From contig CP154956.1 in assembly GCA_039621445.1 (NCBI GenBank), positions 6,508,170 through 6,572,169 on the forward strand: a stretch of 64,000 nt of DNA, in the 5' to 3' direction. Made by a program: the position numbers and the translations under genes. Under the pieces are notes generated by a model. The model did not search any database. It was not told the DNA's origin and saw nothing but the letters and a program-made list of their open reading frames with translations. The DNA comes from Euglena gracilis. Its lineage: Eukaryota > Euglenida > Euglenophyceae > Euglenales. Below, one piece after another: positions 54,216 through 61,910 of the stretch; positions within the stretch are counted from its first letter, which is position 1, and each line of letters starts with the position of its first letter.

Positions 54216-54790
54216 TCTGCTGCACACACCAAGCTCATGTGGCAGGGGGACGGCAGCCGGAGGCAAGGCATTGGCGGACTGGCCGCTGCAGCTTCCGTTT
54301 GCCACTATTACAGCCTGCTCTTGTATATAGCGAACTACTGTGCTAATTCAGCATCAAATTTGCGCAAACCGGTCTCTAACTGTTCTGATGTTTTTCACTG
54401 CAGGCTCCCTCTCTTTTACCTATGGTTTCAATTCAAGATTGTGCCTGCTGAATCAAGACCAAGGTCAAAATTCATCATTTTTCAAGGGAATTCAAAGAAA
54501 GGCGATGGAGCCAAGAAAGTGCAAAAGTTCAAGAAAGTCAAAAAATTCCAAGGGCGGAGCAAGCAAAAGAATACAAAAGATTGGCTATCTGCTGGCGCAG
54601 GAGGAGCAGTACAAGCAAAAAAGGTGTTGGTGCTGGGGTACAAGAAGCCTAGGGGAGGGCATGTGGCCGGTTCGAGTCCGGCCAACTACCCCAAGCGAAC
54701 ACGGGCGGACCACCTGGCGGTAATCGGGCGACAGCCCAGGGTCGAGACCGGAGAAGGCCCTGCAGGCGGCACGCCTTATTATCGCCACCG

Positions 54791-54855
54791 GTACCCGAGT
54801 GGATCTGGCACTCGGTTGTGGTCCCAAAGATCCCGGTTCGAGTCCCGGCGGGTAC
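54791..54855 (+). pseudogene. tRNA-like sequence, copy A (GTG anticodon-like)
   Basis: 65 nt: 7-bp acceptor stem GTACCCG/CGGGTAC and perfect T-arm CCCGGTTCGAGTCCCGG. TTGTGGT is at the anticodon-loop position, as in tRNA-His. The D-arm is short and the anticodon stem pairs poorly, so it is a tRNA relic or SINE head rather than a functional gene. Confidence 0.5.
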
Positions 54856-55096
54856 CCCCACGGGGGTAAAAAGAAAGGCCCGACCGGAGAGAAAGAGAAT
54901 TCGATCCTACGCCCCAGGCAACAAGCCCTGGAACTGGTAGCAGAGGTTGATTCCCGAGGAAGGGGAGTGTGGCCGGTTCGAGTCCGGCCAACTACCCCAA
55001 GCGAACACGGGCGGACCACCTGGCGGTAATCGGGTGACAGCCCAGGGTCGAGACCGGAGAAGGCCCTGCAGGCGGCACGCCTTATTATCGCCACCG

Positions 55097-55161
55097 GTAC
55101 CCGAGTGGATCTGGCACTCGGTTGTGGTCCCAAAGATCCCGGTTCGAGTCCCGGCGGGTAC
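55097..55161 (+). pseudogene. tRNA-like sequence, copy B
   Basis: Same 65-nt module 306 bp downstream; see copy A. Confidence 0.5.
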
Positions 55162-55339
55162 ACCCACGGGGGTAAAAAGAAAGGCCCGACCGGAGAGAAA
55201 GAGAATTCGATCCTACGCCCCAGGCAACAAGCCCTGGAACTGGCAACCAGGCCTTTTCCTAAACCTCCCCCCAGTGCCGGAAGGGACGCCAAGCCGGACT
55301 CCCCCCCTCCAACCACTCCACAAAAAAGAGGGCCTTCGG

Positions 55340-55513
55340 TCCCGTACGGGCAGAGGGCATACCGCGGGGATCGTTCGGCGCGCGCAATTGCGCAAATGGA
55401 CGAGACACTGGTTGGCCGGACCATGTGCGCAGTTCCCCGCCTGAGGTCAAGCCACGGCAAGTAGTATGAGCTGCCCCGTGGCCGTCCAACGGCGGGTGGC
55501 GACAACCAACGTA
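55340..55513 (+). mobile_element. SINE copy 4, body only
   Basis: Reads CCGTACGGGCAGAGGGCATA, then GACGAGACACTGGTTGGCCG, to GGTGGCGACAACC, in the same orientation as copy 2. Confidence 0.65.
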
Positions 55514-55764
55514 AACACGGAGACCACCAAGGTCGAAAATTTGCACGGATCGATGCGGCCGCACGTCCAGTACGGACCCTATACGCCTTATACCAGATGG
55601 CCGTCGCTGAGTTTCCCGAACGATTTTGGTTTTGCCCAGCCTTCACTCCCGGGGGTCTGTGAGGGGGTACCGGCGGGGTGGGGGGTAGGCGCAATGGGCT
55701 CTGGGGAGAGGGGTAGGTTCGGGATACTCCCCTTCCCACGTGGGATTTTTTCCCGGGGATCGTT

Positions 55765-55895
55765 CAGAACCCATACGGCGGGACCTGGGTCTCGAACCCA
55801 CGACCTCCCGCGTGTGAGCCCAGCACCTCACCGAATAAGCTACTCGAGCGATACTCGGCTTGGTGCTACGCGCCGGCAACCAACCTCCGTAGGAT
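55765..55895 (-). mobile_element. SINE copy 5, tRNA head
   Basis: The tRNA-Val-like head with both promoter boxes. The body is missing after GTCCCGCCGTATGGG. Confidence 0.65.
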
Positions 55896-56592
55896 CTCCC
55901 CGGGGGTTACCTTTTTGGTTTGCCTTCACTTTCCCTAGCGTTAAGAGGCCAGCGCCTATCCTGGGCCGGAATTAGACGCGGGCTGCCAAGATGTCTTTGC
56001 ACTTCGGCAAGGGGCCTTGTTTTGGTCCTGACGCAGCTGTCTTTTCTGTGTAACCTTGCTTCGAAACTTGTCTTGTTTGTGGAGAAGATCGGGGGCTGTG
56101 ACGTTCCGTGCTTTTTGCATGTGGTGTTCTTTGTTCGGAACGGCAGGGCTTCTATTTTTTCCCTGAGCACGCCCGGTGCTGTGGCGCAGCTACCCCCAAG
56201 CGGCAAAAAGCGTTTTTGGTATTGCACCAGCGCCCAGGCTCCATCACGGGGGAAGCGCCTTCCACACAGGCGGAGATGGTTATTTTCTGACATTTGCCCC
56301 GGGGGTTTGCCTTCAGAACGTGCGAGCATGAAGGCAAGGGCGATGGGATGCAGGGCTCTGCCCAGCTGCACTGTCTGCGTTGCTCAATCTTACCCTGCTG
56401 ACCAATGGGGGCTGGTGGCCTAATTCTTGCCAAAGCTGAAACAGAATGCTGCTGCCTGGGGTTGGGTCTCCCAGGGCCAGCTACAAAGACGTCGTGCATG
56501 GGGTCTGTTGGCCCAATGGTTGCCAAATCTTCTGTGAAATGCTGCTGCCTTGGTGGCTGAATCTCACCCTGCTGTTGATTGTGGGCTGTTGG
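55896..56592. other. No gene seen
   Basis: Unique-looking sequence without a supported reading frame. Confidence 0.4.
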
Positions 56593-57108
56593 TCAAATGT
56601 GTGTCAAATGCTGCTGGCTGTTTGTTTCCTCCTGCACCATTTGCATTTGGCAAAGGCAAAAAACACTGGCCAAAACAACTTGGAAGATCGCAATGTGCAG
56701 CACGTGTGGAGTGCTTGTTACAGCTGCAGTGGGAGTCACTGTGGGCTCGACCTCTGCTTCAATTGTTTCCAGCACCTTGGGCGCCATGATGAACCAAAAT
56801 GTCTCAGCAATGTGTTCACATATGGTTCCACTAATCTTGCCGTCGATGTCCTCGGTGTTCTCTCCAGGGATTGCCTCCTGGGCACCCCTTTTGGGGCTGT
56901 ACTTCACAGAATCTCCAAGGCCCATTCGGGCTAGGGGTGGATCTCCCAGGGCTTGAATCACAGCTGTCGATGTCACAGATGTCGATGTTGATGGGTGGCA
57001 GAATCTCACCCTGCTTCTCATGGGGCAGGATCTCCCAGGGCTCAAATCACGTATGTCGATGTCGATGCTGCTGGGTGGCTGAATTTCACCCTGCTGCAAG
57101 GTTCTCAC
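56593..57108 (-). CDS. Hypothetical frame, weak
   Basis: A 171-codon minus-strand frame with fairly balanced composition, including VEPTVTPTAAVTST and a hydrophobic segment VLHIAIFQVVLASVFCL that could be a membrane span. The surrounding DNA repeats a CTGAATCTCACCCTGCTG-like phrase several times, so it may just be repeat DNA. No family is recognised. Confidence 0.2.
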   Translation of the reverse strand: MRTLQQGEIQPPSSIDIDIRDLSPGRSCPMRSRVRFCHPSTSTSVTSTAVIQALGDPPLARMGLGDSVKYSPKRGAQEAIPGENTEDIDGKISGTICEHIAETFWFIMAPKVLETIEAEVEPTVTPTAAVTSTPHVLHIAIFQVVLASVFCLCQMQMVQEETNSQQHLTHI

Positions 57109-57560
57109 AGTAGTAAGTCAAATCCACACTTTAAACCATGGGGTTGCTTGCTGCTCGTAGTTGTCCTTCTGAGCTTCGGACCCCACTCGGGGCTTTCAGG
57201 CCATGAGCACGTGTGGAGACAAAAAAATAGACACTCAGAAAGCTCATGTCTACCACCCGGAGGATCACTCCGAGCCGAAGTCCTGTCAGGGTGAGAGTAA
57301 TGTACACAGCAAGTTCTCAGGGTGGGAGGGGGAGAGCCGAGAGTAAAGTACAAGGGAAAGGGCGGTGAAGCGTACGGTACAGAGGGGTGGTGTGTCAGCT
57401 GTACGACGGGGGGAGGGAGCCCTAGGGAGTGAATGTTCCTTCCGGGGGGGTGCTCTTGGCGCGGGTCGCTTTAGGTGTCTTTGGGTGGTTTTTGCTTGGT
57501 AGCTTTTGTGTGTACGGTTATCGGTCTTGGTGTGCTCCGCCCGGGCGTTCCCGCTGTTGT

Positions 57561-58400
57561 TCAGGGTATGCGTGCCTTGGTCGCCAGGATTTTGGCTATT
57601 TGCCTCGTTAGGGATATAGACAGTTGTTCCTGCAATTTGTTTGCTTTGCTCTGGCGCTGGTCTCCCTCTTGCCAAGAGGCAGCTCTTTGTAGTATTTGTT
57701 TGATGTTCTTGGCTCCTTTTGGTCCCGAGCCACCCCATGTGTCGAAGTCGGCTGTGGTGAAGCTCCATACTGCCTTTTGGCAGGGCTCGTCGTGCTTGTC
57801 GTGTTTCTGTTTTTCTTTTTTGTTTCAGAAACAGTTTCCACTTTTCTTTGCTTTGTCGATTAGCATTTTGCCAGCTGTGGACGGCTGTCAGGTCGAGTGC
57901 GGAGGGTTGGCCGTTCTTCCAGGCAGACAAGAGCAGATCGGTTAGCCTTAGGTGTTGATCTGGTTGATCCGGGATCTGTACTTCTTTGGTTAGACCTTGT
58001 CCAGAAATCCTCAAGGTCTCAAACAGTTTGTCCTGTAGGGCGTTGTGTCTTTCAGCGTAGTTTTTGCGCAGACAACAGAGCAGGTGGTCTCCCCATTCAT
58101 CCACTGCTGCATCACATTCCGGGCACTTGGGGGAATCTTTGGCACCAACAAGGGCACTCCAAGCCACCCCTTCAATGAGAGGATGTATTCCTCTGACGAT
58201 AGGTTTGTGTGAAGTGAGGCCAGGGGTGTTGCTCTCATCCAAGCTGACCCCAATCCATTCTGTGTCTCCGAAAGTCTGGCTTGGTCGCGGGGTGAGCTGG
58301 CGGAGTAGAGCTTGTCAAGGGAGGCCTGATGAAGATGGGTTGTCCACCAGTGTTGTGATTGCGGATCATTATCTGCCAATCTGATGTCGTCGGGGTTGTC
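57561..58400 (-). CDS. LINE copy a: C-terminal part with zinc finger and endonuclease motif
   Basis: 5'-truncated near 58400. It starts with DNPDDIRLADNDPQSQHWW, then a CCHC-like finger CPECDAAVDEWGDHLLCC, then NYAERHNALQDKL and the restriction-like-endonuclease block TKEVQIP ... LRLTDLLLSAW ... ALDLTAVH. A small frameshift near 57815 is followed by CQKAVWSFTTADF and ...ATKARIP with TGA at 57561, the same ending as copy b. Confidence 0.8.
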
Positions 58401-59188
58401 TCAGAAAGCTCCACGTTCCGAATTCTTCTTCACACAGCGGGTAGCACATCTTCACCCAGACCGTGCCCCGGGCCCAGGGAGACGTCTCTTTTGGCCCTCG
58501 CCACAAGGAGAAACTCCTCATGACTCCCTGTGCAGCCACATGTCGCCGGTATATACTATGGGTGTAGAGTACAGAAAGCACAAAGGCACGTCCCGCGGTC
58601 AGTGGTTGGAGGAAAATGGGAAAGTCCCATCTTCAATATATACGGCGGGGAGAGAGGGGTGTGTGTGTGTGTGCTTTGCTTGCCGCTGTTGGCGTGTTTG
58701 TGTCATTTGCTGATTTTTTCTTGGTGTTTTTGGTTTCAGAGCCGTCCGAGTGTGGCAGGTTAGAAAGATGGCCCCGTGGCCATTGTTCTGTGTGGGCCAC
58801 CGAAGGTGATAGAGGTGATAGAGGTGGCAGGTGCACTGGATGAAGTCACACTCAGAAATACGGGGAATGCGTACTAGCGCTAATGCAATCAAGCAGTTGC
58901 TCAGGACACTGTCCCCATGCCAGTTGTCGTGCCAACTCGCGCATCAAAGCCATTCCAAGCCCCTGCCATGCACTGGCCTCCACACCCCGCCTCTCCCAGC
59001 CGTTATGTTGGCTTGTTTGGAGGCGGATGCATGTTGAGACGAATCCTTGGCATGATTGACTCATGCCACCGTAGCAGTCCATCACCAGTGGGATAAATGT
59101 CCAACCTCGTCGCTTGCAAGGCTCCCCATATTTGTCGATTGTGCCAATGGCTCCACGTGTGCACCACTTTAAACCATGAGTGAACAGC
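58401..59188. other. Unassigned sequence between LINE copies
   Basis: Not alignable to the LINE reading frame. It includes a GTGTGTGTGTGTGT stretch at about 58661. The frame at 58852-59085 (minus) has no family. Confidence 0.4.
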
Positions 59189-59250
59189 GGCGGGGCGGAC
59201 CGAATCCAGTGACCAGTGGCACAGCCTACTGGATTTGAGTGTTCAGGGGG
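59189..59250 (-). repeat. LINE 3'-terminal motif, copy 1
   Basis: Plus-strand consensus GGTGGGGCGAACCGAATCCA, then CCGACCAGTGGCACAGCCTA, CTGGATTTGAGTGTTC. This copy has GGCGGGGCGGACC. Confidence 0.85.
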
Positions 59251-59300
59251 GAGGGAGGCTCCACGTGTCGGGCGCGTGGACTTAAGTGGTCAGAAAACAC

Positions 59301-59365
59301 GGTGGTGGGGCGAGCCGAATCTACCGACCAGTGGCACAGCCCACTGGATTTGAGTGTTCTGGGGG
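59301..59365 (-). repeat. LINE 3'-terminal motif, copy 2 (end of LINE b)
   Basis: Same motif, placed about 280 bp beyond the LINE b stop codon in the element's 3' direction. Confidence 0.85.
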
Positions 59366-59641
59366 GTCGGAGACTGTGATGGGGGAACCCCATGAATAGT
59401 CAGAGGGGTAGCAGCGGTCAGGGAGAGAGTGCAAAGCGTGAGATACGACGGGCACGGAATGTTGAACGCTTTAGGTCGGGGGTGTGGTAGGGAGCGGAGT
59501 GAGGGGAGCGCTTTTCGCATGGTCAGGTGAGCGTGGGGTTGGTTTTTTTTTTCGCTGTGGGTTGCTTAGGCCTGTGCTTCTCCTTGTTTGTTATTGGTGT
59601 TTGGCCTTTGTCCCCTTGCTTCCGGGTTTGTTTCCGGATCG

Positions 59642-60778
59642 TCACGGGATGCGTGCTTTTGTTGCCAATACCTTGACGGTCTGCCTCATCAGGGAGATGG
59701 ACAGTTGTTCGTGCAGTTCGTTTGCTTTGTGGCGTTGTTCTCCCTCATGCCAGGAAGCTACTCTCTGAATTATTCTTTTGATATTTTTGGCGCCTTCCGG
59801 GCCCCATCCACCCAATGTGCCAAAGGCAGCTGTCGCAAAACTCCAGCCTGCCTTTTGGCACGGTTCGTCATATTTGTCATGTTTTCGTTTTTCCTTTTAT
59901 TTCAGGAAGAGTTTCCATTTTTCTTTGCCTTGTCGGTTAGCGTTTTGCCAACTGTGGACCACTATGAGGTCGAAGGCAGTGGGTTGGCCATTATCCCAGG
60001 CGGATAGCAGCAAGTCAGCGGGTCTGAGGTGTTGGTCTAGTTGATTTGGGATTTGTACTTCCTTGGTCACCCCCTGTCCAGAGATCCGGAGAATTTCAAA
60101 CAGTTTGTCTTGCAGGGCGTTGTGTCTCTCAAAATAGTTGTTGCAAATACAACAGAGTAGGTGATCTCCCCATTCATCGACTGTTGAGTTGCAACCTGGA
60201 CACTTGGGTGCGTTTTGGGAGTGCAGAAACTGTACCCCGAGCCACCACTTCAATGAGAGGATATACTCCTCCGATGACATGCTTGTGTGAAGTGTAGGCA
60301 GGGGTGTTGCCTGCATCCATGCTGAACCCAGTCCATTCTGTGTTTCTGACTGACGCGCTTGGTCTCGTGGTGGGCTGGCCGAGTGAAGTTTGTCCAGTGC
60401 TGCTCGGTGAAGGTGAGTTGTCCACCAATGCTGTGATTGTTGATTGTCGTCAGCCAGTTTGATGTCGTGTGGTCTGTCCAGCCATCTTTGGAGTGGTTCA
60501 AGGTTCAGGCCCGTGACAGCCAGCCGCCAGGACGTGAACAGCGTTTTGGACCATTTCATGGTTAACTTTCGCGGCATAAAGTGGCAGCTGTATTATTGTG
60601 CTTCCTCTGGCGTGGAATTTGGCCAGGGCCGCCAGTCGAGCCGGGCCTTGAATGAGCAGGGGTCTTTGATTCCACATCCTCCGAGGTGCAATGGCGTACA
60701 CACTTGTTGTCTTTGGTTGCTTGTCAGGGCTGTTCCCATGATGTCTTCGAAGCCTTTGATAACGCCACAGCAGAGGCG
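59642..60778 (-). CDS. LINE b: RT C-terminal region, zinc finger, endonuclease motif
   Basis: Contains GFEDIMGTALTSNQRQQ, LHLGGCGIKDP, HWWTTHLHRAALDKLHSA, the finger CPGCNSTVDEWGDHLLCC, and TKEVQIPNQ ... LRPADLLLSAW ... FDLIVVH. An in-frame TAA at 59897 (LFLK-stop-KEKRK) faces CAA (Gln) in copy a and Arg in copy c. Beyond it the conserved tail GWSFATAAFGTLGGWGPEGA continues to KARIP and TGA at 59642. Indels break the part upstream of 60577. Confidence 0.8.
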
Positions 60779-60845
60779 GTGGTGGGGCGAGCCGAGTCCA
60801 CCGACCAGTGGCACAGCCTACTGGATTTGAGTGTTCAGGGGGAGG
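60779..60845 (-). repeat. LINE 3'-terminal motif, copy 3
   Basis: Abuts the truncated 5' end of LINE b exactly. Confidence 0.85.
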
Positions 60846-60976
60846 GCTATATACAGAAGCGGAAGCAGCGGCCAGTCTGAGGTACAGGTGAGGGTCTTGG
60901 TAGCAGGGAAGACGGAGGGGCGAGGGGAAACTTGGCGGATGTTGTGTGAGATTGGCGGATGTTAATAACGGTTGAC

Positions 60977-61043
60977 GGTGGTGGGGCGAACCGAATCCAC
61001 CGACCAGTGGCACAGCCTACTGGATTTGAAGAGTTCAGGGGAG
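60977..61043 (-). repeat. LINE 3'-terminal motif, copy 4
   Basis: Same motif with GATTTGAAGAGTTC in place of GATTTGAGTGTTC. Confidence 0.85.
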
Positions 61044-61431
61044 TAAGGCTATGTACAGAGGCAACAGTCTGTGCACGCTGGTGAAGGGAGGGAAGGTAAA
61101 AGGGGCGAGCTTAGAAAATAGTATAAGGCGCGAGGTGCGGGGGCAGGTAAGAGGGGTTGGCTTAGCAAAAAGATCTCGTCATGCTGCGGGTGCACAGGCG
61201 ATTTTTAATCTTGTTCTCGACCTCCGCAATTCTGATTGGTCATTGAGATCTGGATTGGGTGGACTGGCCCTTCGTTTCCTACTGCACCAGGATCGGGTCA
61301 GGAGGTGCGCTTGAACAGGTTGATAACGTGTCTTTTTTTTTAACCACAAAAAGAGCAACAGGGGGGAACGTGTCGTGTGCTGCTAGCGTGATAACGTGTC
61401 GGCTGCTGCTAGCTTGAATTTAAATGTATAC

Positions 61432-61495
61432 GGTGGTGGGGCGAACCGAGTCCACCGACCAGTGGCACAGCCTACTGGATTTGAGTGTTCGGGGG
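61432..61495 (-). repeat. LINE 3'-terminal motif, copy 5 (end of LINE c)
   Basis: Same motif, about 370-480 bp beyond the LINE c coding end. Confidence 0.85.
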
Positions 61496-61910
61496 AGAGG
61501 GAAGCTATGTACAGATGGGGAAACCCCCATGGATAGTCAGAGGTTAATCAGGAGACACAGGGGCTTTAGGAGCCCGTGGGAAATGGGGTGGCTGGCAGAC
61601 CATGTCGATGATCGAAGAGAGACTCGAGGATCAGGTGGCGTCGTTGGGGTGCGCGCGGGGTGCAGTCTTTGGCAGCGGGGCGGGGAGGAGCCATGGTGCA
61701 TGCTCGGGTGCGGCCTTTGCTGCCGCAGCCCTGATGCTGTTGACGAGCCGTCGTGCATCGTGACCCATCTGGTGATTGATCGACGCGGCTGAGTGGTTTT
61801 AGCGTAGGAGGTGCTTTGGGCGCAGCATTTGCACAATCTGCCGGAAGAGGGCAAGCGCCAGAAGCTGGTAGCTTTCAGCCTGCCGCGTAGAACGGACATC
61901 TCCAGTTGCT

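Larger units (their letters stand above)
54662..55243 (+). repeat. 306-bp tandem duplication with tRNA-like modules
   Basis: 54662-54937 and 54968-55243 are nearly identical with a 306-bp offset. Each unit has GGCCGGTTCGAGTCCGGCC (a perfect T-arm) near its start and a longer tRNA-like fold later. Open frames reading tRNA modules in reverse (WPDSNRPH-type) are not proteins. Confidence 0.9.
59301..60778 (-). mobile_element. LINE copy b, 5'-truncated
   Basis: Runs from the 3' motif (59301) to an abrupt end at 60778, where another copy's 3' motif begins. LINE c similarity is clear up to this point (GFEDIMGTALTSNQRQQ against AFEDILGQALNADQRLQ in copy c). Confidence 0.8.
60779..61431 (-). mobile_element. 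Two short LINE 3' fragments in tandem
   Basis: 60779-60976 and 60977-61431 each begin (at their 3' end) with the terminal motif, followed by GGCTATGTACAGAGGC-type leader, and contain no coding part. Both are severely 5'-truncated copies. Confidence 0.7.

Noticed and set aside
54480-55740. Long minus-strand ORF (384 codons)
   Set aside because: It reads tRNA-like modules and the 306-bp duplication in reverse (AGLEPAT / WPDSNRPH-type artefacts).
59189-61495. Hammerhead or HDV-like ribozyme in the LINE motif
   Set aside because: No CUGANGA/GAAA core and no recognisable HDV double pseudoknot; only two simple hairpins.
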